A stretch of 64,000 bases of DNA. Source: a bacterium. Its GTDB lineage: Bacteria > Vulcanimicrobiota > Vulcanimicrobiia > Vulcanimicrobiales > SCRA01. The notes under the pieces were generated by a model that made no database searches, had not been told where the DNA came from, and was given only the letters and a program-made list of their open reading frames with translations. A program made the translations under genes and the position numbers. The DNA lies in assembly GCA_004297985.1 (NCBI GenBank), contig SCRA01000087.1, positions 1 through 64,000 of the forward strand. The letters run 5' to 3'. Positions within the stretch are counted from its first letter, which is position 1, and each line of letters begins with the position of its first letter. This document shows, piece by piece, positions 33,787 to 43,409 of the stretch.

Positions 33787-34332
33787 ATGACAACCACAAC
33801 CGCTCAAGATTCGGCCACCTGGCAGATCGACGCAGCGCACTCCAGCGCCGACTTCGCCGTGCGCCACATGATGATCTCGAAGGTCAAGGGAACCTTCCGC
33901 GTAACGGACGGCAAGATCGCCACACCCGCCGGAAGCTTCATTCCCACCAGCATCGAGGCCACTATCGACGCCGCCTCGGTCAACACGCGCGAAGCGGAGC
34001 GCGACAACCATCTGCGCTCGGGAGACTTTCTGGACGTAGAGCATTTCCCGACGATGGCATTTCGCTCCACCCGCATCACCGCTAACGACAACAGCACGTT
34101 CGTGCTCGCCGGCGAGCTCACGATCCACGGCGTCACCAAGCCGGTCGAGCTCGAGGCCGAGTTCGAGGGCGAGGGAACCGATCCGTGGGGCAAGGCGCGT
34201 GTTGCCTACAGCGCGCACACGAAGATCAACCGAAAGGACTTCGGCCTAGGCTGGAACCAGGTGCTGGAGACAGGTGGCGTGCTCGTCGGCGAGCAGATCG
34301 AGATATCGCTGGCCGTCGAAGGCGTCCGCTAG
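33787..34332 (+). CDS. YceI family lipid-binding protein
   Basis: A 181-residue lipocalin-like beta-barrel. The opening [28 protein letters not shown] and the middle [18 protein letters not shown] plus [18 protein letters not shown] are diagnostic. YceI proteins bind isoprenoid or fatty amide ligands; E. coli YceI is periplasmic, but this one has no signal peptide, so it is probably cytoplasmic. It follows doxX by 42 bases and likely shares the HxlR-controlled transcript. Its stop codon interlocks with that of copA on CTAG (34329-34332). Confidence 0.93.
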   Translation: MTTTTAQDSATWQIDAAHSSADFAVRHMMISKVKGTFRVTDGKIATPAGSFIPTSIEATIDAASVNTREAERDNHLRSGDFLDVEHFPTMAFRSTRITANDNSTFVLAGELTIHGVTKPVELEAEFEGEGTDPWGKARVAYSAHTKINRKDFGLGWNQVLETGGVLVGEQIEISLAVEGVR

Positions 34333-36476
34333 CGCCGGCACAGCAACAGCGAGTTGCCGACCACGAAGACGCTGGAGAAGCCCATCGCGGCGGCCGCCAT
34401 GACGGGGTGCACCACGCCGGTTACGGCGAGCGGCACCAGCACCGCGTTGTAGGCAAAGGCCCAGAACAGGTTCTGCTTGACCGTGCGCGCCGTGGCCCGC
34501 GAGAGGTCGATAGCGGCGGGGACGGCGCGCGGATCCCCGGAGAGTATCGCCGCATCGGCGGCCTCCATGGCAATCTCCGTCCCGCCGCCCATCGCCAGCC
34601 CAATATCGGCGCTCGCCAGCGCGGGTGCGTCGTTGATGCCGTCACCCACGAAGGCGATGCGCCGCCCGCCTTCGCGCATGAGGCGCACGGCATCGGCCTT
34701 CCCCTCCGGTGACGTCTCTCCGATCGCCTCGTCGACGCCGAGCACGGCGGCCACCGCCTCCACCGCGCCCCGGCGGTCGCCGCTGATGACCGCCGTCGCG
34801 ATGCCGCGCCGGCGCAGCGCCTCGATCGCTTCGCGCGCACCCGGACGCAGCGTGTCGGCGACTTCGATGCTCCCCAAGAGCGCACCGCCGCGTGCCACGA
34901 ATGCCACCGAGGCATCGGCGCGCGCCTTCGCTTCGAGCGAACGGAGATCAGCCTCCGCGATGCCGGCCACCGCCAGCAGCGCCGGCGAGCCGACGAAGGC
35001 GTCGCGGCCCTCTACGCTCGCGCGCACGCCCCGCCCGCGTTCGGCCACCGACTCGCTTGCGCCGAGTCTCGCGACGCCGCGGCTCTCGGCGGCGCGCACA
35101 ATCGCCGCCGCCAAGGGGTGCGTAGAGGCTCGTTCAACAGCGGCCGCGACAGCTAGCACCTCATCTTCCGCGACGCCGCCCGCGGGGTGTACCGCCACGA
35201 CTTCGGGGCGTCCGCGCGTGAGCGTTCCCGTCTTGTCGAAGACGACCACATCGACGCTGCCGATGCGCTCCAGCGACTCGGCCCCCTTGAAGAGCACGCC
35301 GCGCTGGGCACCGATGCCGACGGCGGCCATGATCGCCGTCGGCGTCGCCAGACCCATAGCGCAGGGACAGGCGACCACCAGCACCGCGACGGCCGCAATC
35401 AATGCCGCCGGCCACGGGTGGCCAACGACGATCCAGCCCGCGTAGGTGAGCGCAGCGACCACCAGGATCGTTGGGACGAAGACGCCTGCGATACGGTCGA
35501 CGATCCGCTGAACGGGGGCGCGCGAGCCCTGCGCTTGGCGGACGACTGCGACGATGCGGGCCAGCACGGTACCGGCACCGACGGCCGCGGCACGTACATC
35601 GATCGTGCCGTCGCCGTTGAGCGTACCGCCGGTCACCGCCAAACCTTCCGACACTTCCACGGGGATCGGCTCGCCGGTCAGCACCGAGACATCGACGGAG
35701 CTGGCGCCCGCGACGACGACCCCGTCGACGGGGATGCGCTCGCCCGGCGGCACCACCACCACCTGACCACGCAGCACGCGTTCGACGGGAACCTCGCGCA
35801 GCGTCCCGCCCGCCTCGCGGATGCGAGCAGTCTGCGGGCGCAGGGCCATCAGCGCGCGGATGGCCACATTGGTACGCCCCTTCGTCACCGCCTCCAAGTA
35901 CTTGCCGACGAAGATCAGCACGACGATCGCGACCACGCTCTCGTAGTAGCTCGGGCGCATCGTGAGCGTCGCGTAGAGCGAGTATGCGAGCGCCGCCGTC
36001 GAGCCCAGGGAGACCAGCGTATCCATATTGGCCGCACCGTGACGCAACTGCGCGAGGGCGCCGCGATGGAAGGTGTAGCCGACGACGCCCCACGCGGGAA
36101 GCGCCAGGGCAAGCATGATCCAATCCTTACCGCGAAACATCGGCGCGCCCATCCCGAGCACCAGCGTCGGCAGGAGCAACGCGATGCCGAAGATCAACAG
36201 GACACGGCTGTGCGCCAGCTCGCGCTCGCGCCGCAGCGCGTCCTCGTCCTCGCCCTCCAGACCAGCGTGCCCCACCGGGTGCGCGAGGTAGCCGGCGCGT
36301 TCGACGGCAGCCTCGAACGCCTCGACGGTAACGTCGGGATCGTGCTCCACGACGGCGTGCTCGGTGGCGAGATTCACCTCCGCCGATTCGACCCCAGGTA
36401 CACGCTCGAGAGACTTCGTGACGCGCGCGACGCACGAGGCGCACGTCATGCCCTCGACGGCAAGCTCCGTGCGCAT
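34329..36476 (-). CDS. copA: Copper-exporting P1B-type ATPase CopA
   Basis: A 715-residue heavy-metal pump. One N-terminal HMA domain ([13 protein letters not shown], residues 8-20) is followed by eight predicted helices; the metal site CPC is in [17 protein letters not shown], the phosphorylation site in [12 protein letters not shown], the nucleotide-domain HP in [10 protein letters not shown], and the hinge in [32 protein letters not shown]. These define Cu+ specificity (P1B-1). It exports cytosolic Cu+. It overlaps copZ by one base and ends tail-to-tail with yceI. ATG 36476 is chosen over an in-frame ATG at 36716 that would run through copZ. Confidence 0.95.
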   Translation of the reverse strand: MRTELAVEGMTCASCVARVTKSLERVPGVESAEVNLATEHAVVEHDPDVTVEAFEAAVERAGYLAHPVGHAGLEGEDEDALRRERELAHSRVLLIFGIALLLPTLVLGMGAPMFRGKDWIMLALALPAWGVVGYTFHRGALAQLRHGAANMDTLVSLGSTAALAYSLYATLTMRPSYYESVVAIVVLIFVGKYLEAVTKGRTNVAIRALMALRPQTARIREAGGTLREVPVERVLRGQVVVVPPGERIPVDGVVVAGASSVDVSVLTGEPIPVEVSEGLAVTGGTLNGDGTIDVRAAAVGAGTVLARIVAVVRQAQGSRAPVQRIVDRIAGVFVPTILVVAALTYAGWIVVGHPWPAALIAAVAVLVVACPCAMGLATPTAIMAAVGIGAQRGVLFKGAESLERIGSVDVVVFDKTGTLTRGRPEVVAVHPAGGVAEDEVLAVAAAVERASTHPLAAAIVRAAESRGVARLGASESVAERGRGVRASVEGRDAFVGSPALLAVAGIAEADLRSLEAKARADASVAFVARGGALLGSIEVADTLRPGAREAIEALRRRGIATAVISGDRRGAVEAVAAVLGVDEAIGETSPEGKADAVRLMREGGRRIAFVGDGINDAPALASADIGLAMGGGTEIAMEAADAAILSGDPRAVPAAIDLSRATARTVKQNLFWAFAYNAVLVPLAVTGVVHPVMAAAAMGFSSVFVVGNSLLLCRR

Positions 36477-36688
36477 CAGCGAACCAGCTCGTATCCTTCC
36501 TCGTCGAGCGTGTGCGCGACGACGTCGAGTTCGAGAGGACGCTCGACGTCCATCGTCGCCGCACCGGCGCGCAGATCGACGCGCACGGAGCGCACGCCCG
36601 GGAGTGCCTGGAGCGCTTCCGTCACGTGGCGCACGCAGTTCTCGCAGGTCATGCCCGCCACGGAGATTGTCTGAGTCACGGTGTTCAC
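36476..36688 (-). CDS. copZ: CopZ-like copper chaperone
   Basis: A 70-residue single HMA domain: [24 protein letters not shown] holds the Cu(I)-binding MTCxxC near residues 13-18, and [11 protein letters not shown] closes the ferredoxin-like fold. It hands Cu+ to CopA. The GTG start at 36688 overlaps the csoR stop as GTGA, and the stop overlaps copA, so all three genes are coupled. Confidence 0.93.
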   Translation of the reverse strand: MNTVTQTISVAGMTCENCVRHVTEALQALPGVRSVRVDLRAGAATMDVERPLELDVVAHTLDEEGYELVR

Positions 36689-36987
36689 ACCAACTCCTTG
36701 TTGAACGCGAGGGCATCCATCAGCTCACCGATGGCACGCTCCTCCTCGCCGGTGCGAATGGCCTCGGCGAAGCAATGCTCGAAATGGTTGCGCAGCTCCA
36801 TGCGCCCCACGCGGTCGAGCGCGGCGCGGATCGCGGAGATCTGCTTGATGACGTCGACGCAGTAGATCTCGCCTTCGACCATACGGATGACCGCGTCGAG
36901 ATGGCCCCGCGCCGAACGCAAGCGGTTGAGCATCTCCGTCTTGCGTTCCGCCGGGACATGGCTGGCTCGCCGCTGATCGCTTTTCAT
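36685..36987 (-). CDS. csoR: Copper-sensing repressor CsoR
   Basis: A 100-residue all-helical repressor. The copper ligands have the exact CsoR spacing: Cys43 (EIYCVDV), His68 and Cys72 (LRNHFEHC). [17 protein letters not shown] carries the DNA-contact helix. Cu(I) binding releases the repressor from its operator; a matching inverted repeat lies 13 bases upstream of the start. It heads the csoR-copZ-copA operon. Ni or formaldehyde sensors (RcnR, FrmR) have different ligand sets, so copper is favoured. Confidence 0.94.
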   Translation of the reverse strand: MKSDQRRASHVPAERKTEMLNRLRSARGHLDAVIRMVEGEIYCVDVIKQISAIRAALDRVGRMELRNHFEHCFAEAIRTGEEERAIGELMDALAFNKELV

Positions 36988-36999
36988 CGGCCCTATCCT

Positions 37000-37013
37000 A
37001 CCCCACCTGGGGT
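37000..37013 (-). promoter_or_regulatory. csoR: CsoR-type operator
   Basis: ACCCCA-CC-TGGGGT, a perfect inverted repeat inside a C/G tract (TACCCCACCTGGGGTGGGG). It resembles known CsoR sites (TACCC, short G/C centre, GGGTA) and sits directly ahead of csoR, consistent with autorepression. Confidence 0.72.
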
Positions 37014-37084
37014 GGGGTCGTCAACGCCTTCCCCTCCGTGGCCGAGGTGGAAGAGGGCAGCCTTACGGCGAAGGCGGCACCACG

Positions 37085-38686
37085 ATGACCAGGCCGCCAA
37101 ACCGGCGCAACCGCGCCTCCAACGACTCCGATGTCCCGCTCAAGACCATCTTTCACGTTGACGACGCCGCCTTTACAGCCCAAGCAGGCGAGCCGGGGGC
37201 CTACCCTTTCGTACGCGGTATCCGCCCCGACATGTACCGCGGGCGCCTGTGGACGATGCGTCAATACGCGGGATTCGGGACAGCGGCGGAGTCGAACGAG
37301 CGTTATCGCTATCTGCTGGCGCGCGGACAGACTGGGCTCTCGGTAGCCTTCGACCTGGTCACCCAATTGGGCTACGACTCGGACGCCGTCCCGGCGCACG
37401 GCGAGGTGGGAAAGGTCGGTGTCGCCATCGACTCGATCGAGGATATGGAGACGCTTTTCCATGAGATCCCGCTCGATCGTGTCACCGTCTCCATGACCAT
37501 CAACGCGCCGGCCTCGATTCTGCTGGCGATGCTGCTGGCCGTGGCGCGGCGCCGCGGCATTTCCTTCGAGAAGCTGGGCGGCACGATCCAGAACGACGTC
37601 CTCAAGGAGTACGCCGCGCGCGGCACCTACATCTTCCCGCCCAAGCCGGCGATGCGTCTCATCACGGACGTCTTCGCCTACTGCGCGCGCGAGGTGCCGA
37701 GCTGGAACACTATCTCGATCAGCGGCTACCATATCCGCGAAGCCGGCTCCACGGCGGTCCAGGAGCTGGCCTTCACGCTCTCCAACGCCAAGACGTATCT
37801 CAAGGCAGCCGTCGACGTGGGGCTCGACCCCGACACCGTGGCGCCGCGCCTCTCCTTCTTCTGGAACGCGCACAACGATCTCTTCGAGGAGATCGCCAAG
37901 TTCCGCGCGGCGCGCATCATCTGGGCGCAGATCGTGCGGGATGAGTTCGGCTGCAAGGATCCGCGCTCGTGGATGTTGCGCTTCCACGCGCAGACGGCCG
38001 GCTCGACGCTGACGGCGCAAGAACCCGACAACAACGTGGTACGCGTGACGATTCAAGCCTTGGCCGCCGTTCTGGGCGGCTGCCAGTCACTACACACCAA
38101 CGGGCGCGACGAGGCGCTCGCGCTGCCGACGGCGGAGTCCGCGCGTCTGGCGCTGCGTACACAGCAGATCGTCGCGTACGAGTCCGGCGCCGCCGACGTG
38201 GTCGACCCGCTGGGCGGCTCGTACTACGTCGAATACTTGACGGGAGAGCTGGCGGCGCGCGCACGCGCGCTGATCGCCGAAGTGGATGCGATGGGCGGCA
38301 GCGTGCCCGCCATCGAGTCCGGCTGGATGCAGACGCAGATCGCCGACGCCTCCTACGATGCCCAACAGCGCATCGAGCGCGGCGAGCAGGTGGTGGTAGG
38401 CGTCAACGCCTTTGCCGAGCAGGGCGGCGGTCCACAGATTCCTCTGCAGCGCGTCGAGGACGCGGTGGAGCGCGAGCAAGTGGAGCGCCTGCGTGCCTTC
38501 CGCGCCCGGCGCGACGCGGCGCACGTGGCGCAACGGTTGGCCGAGATCCGGCAGGCGGCCGAGAGTAGCGCCAATCTCATGCCATGCTTCGTGGAAGCTG
38601 TCGACGCCGGCGCGACGCTCGGCGAGATATGCGACGTGCTGCGCGGCATTTTCGGCGCCTACAAGCCGCAGGAGGCCTTCGCGTAA
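37085..38686 (+). CDS. mutA: Methylmalonyl-CoA mutase large subunit, no B12 domain
   Basis: A 533-residue TIM-barrel half of an acyl-CoA mutase. [19 protein letters not shown] contains the Tyr that favours methylmalonyl-CoA over isobutyryl-CoA (which has Phe). [71 protein letters not shown] and [11 protein letters not shown] complete the domain. The protein stops before the cobalamin-binding domain, which must be a separate subunit elsewhere, as in many archaea and Chloroflexota. It interconverts succinyl- and methylmalonyl-CoA. The epimerase at 40021 is in the same gene string. Confidence 0.93.
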   Translation: MTRPPNRRNRASNDSDVPLKTIFHVDDAAFTAQAGEPGAYPFVRGIRPDMYRGRLWTMRQYAGFGTAAESNERYRYLLARGQTGLSVAFDLVTQLGYDSDAVPAHGEVGKVGVAIDSIEDMETLFHEIPLDRVTVSMTINAPASILLAMLLAVARRRGISFEKLGGTIQNDVLKEYAARGTYIFPPKPAMRLITDVFAYCAREVPSWNTISISGYHIREAGSTAVQELAFTLSNAKTYLKAAVDVGLDPDTVAPRLSFFWNAHNDLFEEIAKFRAARIIWAQIVRDEFGCKDPRSWMLRFHAQTAGSTLTAQEPDNNVVRVTIQALAAVLGGCQSLHTNGRDEALALPTAESARLALRTQQIVAYESGAADVVDPLGGSYYVEYLTGELAARARALIAEVDAMGGSVPAIESGWMQTQIADASYDAQQRIERGEQVVVGVNAFAEQGGGPQIPLQRVEDAVEREQVERLRAFRARRDAAHVAQRLAEIRQAAESSANLMPCFVEAVDAGATLGEICDVLRGIFGAYKPQEAFA

Positions 38687-38716
38687 ACCGGGTCGGGTGA
38701 CCCGAGAGGAGGGATC

Positions 38717-40024
38717 ATGGCCGTCCATGCCTCGACCCAGGAGCGCGAGGAGCATGCCACCGACGATCAACGGGCGACGACGGTCGCCATCTTGCGCGTG
38801 CTGTTCGGCGACGAATTCGCGCGCGCGTTCGCCGTGCGGCTCTGGGACGGCACCACGATCGAGTCGCGTGAACCCGCGCGCTTCACGCTGCTGGTCAACG
38901 CTCCCGAAGCGCTACGTGCCGCTCTGCTCCCGCCCGGCGAGCTCAATGCGGGGCGGGCCTTCGTCTACGGTCTGCTCGACTGCGAGGGCGATCTCGAAGC
39001 TGCCGTCGGCGCACTGCAGGGAGCCTTCGGCGGCCTTCAGCCGCGCGTGCTGCCCTCGCTGCTGGCATTGATCCTACGCCTGCCTAAACCCATCTCGTTC
39101 GACCACGCAGGCGAGGCCCGACTGCGCGGACGCAAGCACTCCCTCGAGCGCGACCGCGCAGCGATCGGCTTCCACTACGATCAGCCGATCGCGTTCTACC
39201 GCTCGTTTCTCGACCGCGAGATGGTCTACTCGTGCGCCTACTTCGACGAGCGCGCCACCACGCTCGACGAGGCGCAGATCGCCAAGATCGATCACGTTCT
39301 GCGTAAGCTGCGCGTGCAGACGGGGGAGCGGCTGCTCGACATCGGCTGCGGCTGGGGGGCGCTGGTCGTGCGTGCCGCAGAGCGCTTCGGTGCTCGCGTG
39401 CTGGGGGTGACGCTCAGCCAAAGCCAATACGAAGAGGCAAACCGGCGCATTCAAACAGCGGGCATCACGGCAACCGCGCGCGTCGAGCTTCGCGACTATC
39501 GCCAACTGCGCAGCGAGCAGCCCTTCGACAAGATCGTCAGCGTCGGCATGTTCGAGCACGTTGGGCGGTCGCATCTTCCCGAGTACTTCTCGACGGCCAG
39601 CGCACTTCTACGCCCCGGCGGCCTGTTCCTCAACCATGGCATCGCCGCGCGCAGCGGCCCACGGCACTCCACGCTTCGCGAGGGATTCGTGGAGCGATTC
39701 GTCTTTCCCGACGGCGAGCTCATTCCGATCGGCGAGGCGCTGCAGATCGCCGAGCGGTCGGGCTTCGAAGTACGCGACATCGAGAATCTTCGCGAACACT
39801 ACGCGCGCACGCTGCGCTGCTGGGTGGCCAACATCGAGCGCAATCGCACGGCTGCCGTGGAGGCCGCCGACGAGCGCACGTTCCGCGTCTGGCGGCTTTA
39901 CATGGCCGGCAGTGCGCAGGGCTTCGCCAGCGGGCGCATGGGCATCCACCAGAGCCTGCTTGCCAAGCCGACCTCCAGCGGCAGCGTCGACATGCCGGCG
40001 ACGCGTAGAGACCTATACCTATGA
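38717..40024 (+). CDS. cfa: Cyclopropane-fatty-acyl-phospholipid synthase
   Basis: 435 residues. The C-terminal two-thirds is a SAM-dependent methyltransferase with LLDIGCGWGALVVRAAERFG near residue 210 and GVTLSQSQYEEANRR; the upstream substrate region has the family motif GFHYDQPIAFYRSFLDREMVYSCAYF. It adds a methylene bridge to unsaturated phospholipid acyl chains at the membrane. ATG 38717 is preceded by GAGGAGGGATC. It lies 30 bases after the mutase gene and overlaps the epimerase gene by ATGA, an unusual position for a lipid-modifying enzyme. Confidence 0.92.
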   Translation: MAVHASTQEREEHATDDQRATTVAILRVLFGDEFARAFAVRLWDGTTIESREPARFTLLVNAPEALRAALLPPGELNAGRAFVYGLLDCEGDLEAAVGALQGAFGGLQPRVLPSLLALILRLPKPISFDHAGEARLRGRKHSLERDRAAIGFHYDQPIAFYRSFLDREMVYSCAYFDERATTLDEAQIAKIDHVLRKLRVQTGERLLDIGCGWGALVVRAAERFGARVLGVTLSQSQYEEANRRIQTAGITATARVELRDYRQLRSEQPFDKIVSVGMFEHVGRSHLPEYFSTASALLRPGGLFLNHGIAARSGPRHSTLREGFVERFVFPDGELIPIGEALQIAERSGFEVRDIENLREHYARTLRCWVANIERNRTAAVEAADERTFRVWRLYMAGSAQGFASGRMGIHQSLLAKPTSSGSVDMPATRRDLYL

Positions 40025-40446
40025 GTCACGAACAGCGCTCCGAGCGTCGTTTGGATCACGTTGCCATCGTCGTACGCGACCTGGAGCGCACGATCGAGCT
40101 CTACGTCCGGACGCTGGGCTTCCGGCAGGTCTACCGTGAGACGGTAGCCGATCAGAACATCGAGGCGGTGGGCCTCCAGGCGGGGGAGTCGGTGATCGAG
40201 CTCCTGCGCCCCCTCGATCCCGCCTCGCCGCTGATGACCTACCTCGGCGATGCCGAGAGCAGGCTTCACCACACCGCCTATCGCGTGGCGGATCTCGAAG
40301 GGGAGCTGAGCCGTCTACGCGCCGCGGGTGTCCGCCTCATCGACGAACGACCCCGGCGCGGGGCCCATGGCAACCTCATCGCCTTCCTCCATCCGAAATC
40401 GACGGGCGGCGTGCTCATCGAGCTCTGCCAGTTCGTCGGGCCTTGA
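40021..40446 (+). CDS. mce: Methylmalonyl-CoA epimerase
   Basis: A 141-residue VOC-fold enzyme. The metal ligands are His13 (LDHVAIVV), His around 82 (RLHHTAYRV) and Glu around 134 (GGVLIELCQ). The ending GAHGNLIAFLHPKSTGGVLIELCQF is characteristic of methylmalonyl-CoA epimerase as opposed to glyoxalase I. It converts S- to R-methylmalonyl-CoA for the mutase encoded 1.3 kb upstream. It starts within the cfa stop (ATGA). Confidence 0.93.
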   Translation: MSHEQRSERRLDHVAIVVRDLERTIELYVRTLGFRQVYRETVADQNIEAVGLQAGESVIELLRPLDPASPLMTYLGDAESRLHHTAYRVADLEGELSRLRAAGVRLIDERPRRGAHGNLIAFLHPKSTGGVLIELCQFVGP

Positions 40447-40472
40447 CGCCGCATGCTACTCTTGGAGTAACC

Positions 40473-40541
40473 ATGTCCACCTCGCCTCGCTCCTACTTTG
40501 CGTACTGGTACTTTACGGGCGCCCATCGACGGAGCGGCTGA
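40473..40541 (+). CDS. Aromatic leader peptide of the DAHP synthase attenuator
   Basis: A 22-codon open frame with a good ribosome site (TTGGAG seven bases ahead of ATG). Codons 8-14 read Ser-less Tyr-Phe-Ala-Tyr-Trp-Tyr-Phe: three Tyr, two Phe and one Trp in seven codons. This is the signature of a leader peptide whose translation senses charged aromatic tRNAs. The frame ends 36 bases before an intrinsic terminator and its last codons cover the 5' half of an antiterminator. It controls the downstream DAHP synthase. Confidence 0.85.
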   Translation: MSTSPRSYFAYWYFTGAHRRSG

Positions 40542-40588
40542 GGTTCGCGTATATCCCACGAGGTTTACACCATACGCGCCCCCGCTCC
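40531..40588 (+). promoter_or_regulatory. Antiterminator pairing of the aromatic attenuator
   Basis: GGAGCGG (40531-40537), inside the last leader codons, is the exact complement of CCGCTCC (40582-40588), which includes the 5' arm and loop of the terminator. Pairing of these would break the terminator stem. A second stem, CGCGTAT (40546-40552) with ATACGCG (40572-40578), can form between them. A ribosome stalled at the aromatic codons 40494-40514 would leave 40531-40537 free; one reaching the stop would cover it. Confidence 0.7.
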
Positions 40589-40610
40589 ACAGCGGGGGCG
40601 TTCGTTTTTT
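40577..40610 (+). terminator. Intrinsic terminator of the aromatic attenuator
   Basis: A perfect 10-bp GC stem (CGCCCCCGCT with AGCGGGGGCG), a 4-base loop CCAC, then TTCGTTTTTT. It lies 22 bases before the DAHP synthase start and after the aromatic leader peptide, so it is an attenuator, not an end-of-gene terminator. Confidence 0.9.
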
Positions 40611-40631
40611 CTTTCGCCGCCTGGAGGAACC

Positions 40632-41444
40632 ATGAGCAACACCGTCCATCCACCCATCTCGTTCGAAGCCTGGTTCTCCGGCTTCCACGTGATGGCCGGA
40701 CCGTGCAGCGTAGAGAGCCGCGAGCAGATCCATCAGTCGGCGGCCTTCCTCTCCTCGCGCGGCGTGCGCCTCCTGCGCGGCGGCGCGTTCAAGCCGCGCA
40801 CGTCACCGCGCTCCTTCCAGGGATTGGGCGAACCGGGGCTGCGGATGCTGCGCGAAGCGGCAGACGCCTACGGGATGCTGGCCGTCTCCGAGGTGATGGA
40901 CGTCGAGGCGGTGCCGCTGGTGACTTCATACGTCGACGTGATCCAAGTCGGCGCGCGGAACATGCAGAATTTCTCCCTGCTCAAGCGGCTGGCCAAGGAA
41001 CGCAAACCGGTGCTGCTCAAGCGCGGCCTCGCGGCTACGGTCGACGAGACGCTCTCCGCCGCGGAGTACATCCTGCAAGGGAATCCGCACGTGATCCTCT
41101 GCGAGCGCGGCGTGCGCGGCTTCGAGCCCCTCACGCGAAACATGCTCGACCTCGCGGGTGCGGCGCTGCTGTGCCAGATGTCCACGTTGCCGGTGATCGT
41201 CGACCTCTCGCATGCCACGGGGCGTACCGACATCGTGGCTCCGCTCGCGGCGGCCTGCGTGGCACTTGGCGTACAGGGTGTGATGATGGAAGTTCACCCG
41301 CGCCCAGCCGAGTCGGTGAGCGATGCCGCCCAGGCCATCTCGTTCCCGCTTTTCGACGAGATCTTGGCCGGTATCGAGCCCTACCTTCAGGCGCGCAATG
41401 CCGTGGAGCGCGCCGGCGGCGCGCAACGGGCCGCCTCTGCTTAA
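40632..41444 (+). CDS. aroF: 3-deoxy-7-phosphoheptulonate synthase (type I-beta)
   Basis: A 270-residue DAHP synthase, the first step of the shikimate pathway (PEP plus erythrose-4-phosphate). Family motifs: [82 protein letters not shown] and [17 protein letters not shown]. It belongs to the AroA-beta class related to KDO8P synthase and has no chorismate-mutase or ACT domain, so allosteric feedback may be absent and control may rest on the attenuator just upstream. The ribosome site GGAGGAACC is clear. Its stop interlocks with the panE stop on TTAA. Confidence 0.95.
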   Translation: MSNTVHPPISFEAWFSGFHVMAGPCSVESREQIHQSAAFLSSRGVRLLRGGAFKPRTSPRSFQGLGEPGLRMLREAADAYGMLAVSEVMDVEAVPLVTSYVDVIQVGARNMQNFSLLKRLAKERKPVLLKRGLAATVDETLSAAEYILQGNPHVILCERGVRGFEPLTRNMLDLAGAALLCQMSTLPVIVDLSHATGRTDIVAPLAAACVALGVQGVMMEVHPRPAESVSDAAQAISFPLFDEILAGIEPYLQARNAVERAGGAQRAASA

Positions 41445-42376
41445 GGGCCTAGATCGCGCGGACTTCCCTCGACGTAGAGGGCCAGCGCATCGGTGACGAA
41501 GGCGTTGGCGGGCGTAGCAACCCCGACCTGCCGGCCCAGGCGCTCGACGGCACCGCTGAGCCACGGCAGCTCGAGGCGGTTGCCGCGCTGGAGATCGACG
41601 CTCATCGAGGCCACCATCTCCGCGGGCAAGGTGTCGCCGAACGTCAGCCTCCCCTCGGCGAACGCGGGATCCAGGGCGACGCCGCTCGCTCGCCCCACGT
41701 TCACCACCTCGCGCATGATCTGCAAGAAGAGGCTGCGGCTGCGCTCGTTGGCACGAATGACTCCGATAGGTTGACGCATCAGCGACGTCGCGGCGCTCAG
41801 GCCCACGAGAAAGACGAACTTCTCCCACGTGGTACGGTGGATGTCCGGGCTGATCTCGTTGAGGATGCCCGCATCGGAACAAGCGGCGGCGAAGGCCTCC
41901 ACGCGCGGCGTGCGCGCACCGTCCAGCTCGCCGAAAAGCAGGCGCTGCATCGTTCCCGTGTGGCGGATGACGCCGGGGCTCTCGATGGCGGCGGCGATGT
42001 ACCCGACGCCGCCGACCACGTGCTCGCGCCCGATGATGCCCGCGAGCACCTCGTCCTTCTCCACGCCGTTCTGGAAGGATACGACCATCGTCTGCGCGCC
42101 CAGGAGCGGCGAGAGCTGCGCGGCCGCCCGTTCCGTATCCCACAGTTTGACGGCGAAGATCACCGTGTCGACCCGGCCGACGTGTGCGGGGTCGCCGGCC
42201 GCTTGCGCGGGGTAGATGTTCATATCTCCCAGCCCGCTGTACACGCGCAGGCCTTTATGGCGAATGGCCTCCAGATGGGCGCCCCGCGCGATGAAGGTGA
42301 CTTCACATCCCACCTGCGCCAGGCGCGCGCCGAAGTAGCCGCCGAGTCCGCCCGTTCCCATGATCGCGATGCGCAC
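41441..42376 (-). CDS. panE: Ketopantoate reductase (ApbA/PanE family)
   Basis: A 311-residue 6-phosphogluconate-dehydrogenase-like enzyme. The NADP-binding [14 protein letters not shown] is at the N-terminus (7-20), followed by [14 protein letters not shown] and [13 protein letters not shown]; the C-terminal helical domain has [25 protein letters not shown], with the conserved Lys of WEK. It reduces 2-dehydropantoate to pantoate for CoA synthesis; some paralogues act on other 2-oxo acids, so specificity is not certain. It lies one base after the quinone oxidoreductase-like gene and is co-transcribed with it. Confidence 0.85.
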   Translation of the reverse strand: MRIAIMGTGGLGGYFGARLAQVGCEVTFIARGAHLEAIRHKGLRVYSGLGDMNIYPAQAAGDPAHVGRVDTVIFAVKLWDTERAAAQLSPLLGAQTMVVSFQNGVEKDEVLAGIIGREHVVGGVGYIAAAIESPGVIRHTGTMQRLLFGELDGARTPRVEAFAAACSDAGILNEISPDIHRTTWEKFVFLVGLSAATSLMRQPIGVIRANERSRSLFLQIMREVVNVGRASGVALDPAFAEGRLTFGDTLPAEMVASMSVDLQRGNRLELPWLSGAVERLGRQVGVATPANAFVTDALALYVEGSPRDLGP

Positions 42377-42377
42377 G

Positions 42378-43364
42378 TTACGGTACCTCGATGACGATCT
42401 TGCCGAAGTTCACATTGGCTTCCATGGCGCGATGGGCATCTGCCAGCCGCTCGAGCGGATACGTGCTATCGACCACCGGCTTGACGGCTCCGCGCGCCAG
42501 CAGCGGCACGACCTCGCGCGCGAACGCTTGCACGGCGGCGCAGCGCTGCTCGAAGGGACGCGCGCGCATCGTCGTCCCCTCGATGCGCAGGCGTTTGCTC
42601 AACGCGAGTGCCATGTTTACCTCGCCGCGCTGACCGCCCAGCGACCCCACCAACACCAGGCGCCCCTGCGGCGCCAAGGCGCGCAGGTTGCGGTCGAAGT
42701 AGGGGACGCCGACGTAGTCGATCGCCAGCGCCACGCCCTCCGGTGCCATACGCCGCACCTCCTCGTCGAACGCCGGCGTCGCGCTCACGTCGACGGCCAC
42801 GTCGAGCCCGTATGCCTTGGCGCGCACGAGCTTCTCCGCCGTGCGCGCGGTCCCGAAGACGCGCGCCCCGGCGGCATGCGCCAGTTGCAGACCCGCAACC
42901 GAGACCCCGCTGCCGATGGCGTGAATCAGCACGTCGCTGCCGGGGCGTAGGCCGCCGATAGTGAAGAGGGCATCGTGCACGGTAATAAAGGCTTCGGGGA
43001 CGGCGCCCGCCTCGATATCGCTCAGATTGGCCGGAACGGGAGCCAACGCGCTCTCGTGCACCACGACGTACTGCGACTGCGATCCGTCGACCACCAGGCC
43101 CATCACGCGATCGCCGACGCGCCAGCACGTGACGGAAGCGCCCAATGCGGCGACGTCGCCCGCGAACTCCAAGCCCAGGCGCGTATTGTCGCCGCCGGGA
43201 GGAGCGGGATACTTTCCTTGGCGCTGCATCACCTCGGCGCGGTTGAGTCCGGCGGCGCGTACGCGCACCAGGACCTCTTGCGAGGCGGGCACGGGCGTCG
43301 GCACCTCGGCGATGACAATCGCCTCGGGGCCTCCGAACGATGGTACGGTTGCTGCGAGCATCAT
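42378..43364 (-). CDS. Zinc-free NAD(P)H:quinone oxidoreductase-like MDR protein
   Basis: A 328-residue medium-chain dehydrogenase/reductase of the quinone oxidoreductase (PIG3/TIGR02824) branch. The N-terminal GroES-like fold has VRVRAAGLNRAEVMQRQGKYPAPPG and lacks the Cys/His zinc ligands. LGLEFAGDV, VLIHAIGSGVSVAGLQLAHAAGARVFGTART (NADPH site) and GKIVIEVP complete it. The substrate is unknown. It is 45 bases downstream of the DUF4127 gene and one base from panE, so it may be the tail of the recycling operon. Confidence 0.87.
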   Translation of the reverse strand: MMLAATVPSFGGPEAIVIAEVPTPVPASQEVLVRVRAAGLNRAEVMQRQGKYPAPPGGDNTRLGLEFAGDVAALGASVTCWRVGDRVMGLVVDGSQSQYVVVHESALAPVPANLSDIEAGAVPEAFITVHDALFTIGGLRPGSDVLIHAIGSGVSVAGLQLAHAAGARVFGTARTAEKLVRAKAYGLDVAVDVSATPAFDEEVRRMAPEGVALAIDYVGVPYFDRNLRALAPQGRLVLVGSLGGQRGEVNMALALSKRLRIEGTTMRARPFEQRCAAVQAFAREVVPLLARGAVKPVVDSTYPLERLADAHRAMEANVNFGKIVIEVP

Positions 43365-43409
43365 GCGCGGACGTTCACCGAGCGCGCGCGACGTGCCTCC
43401 GGCGTTGCG

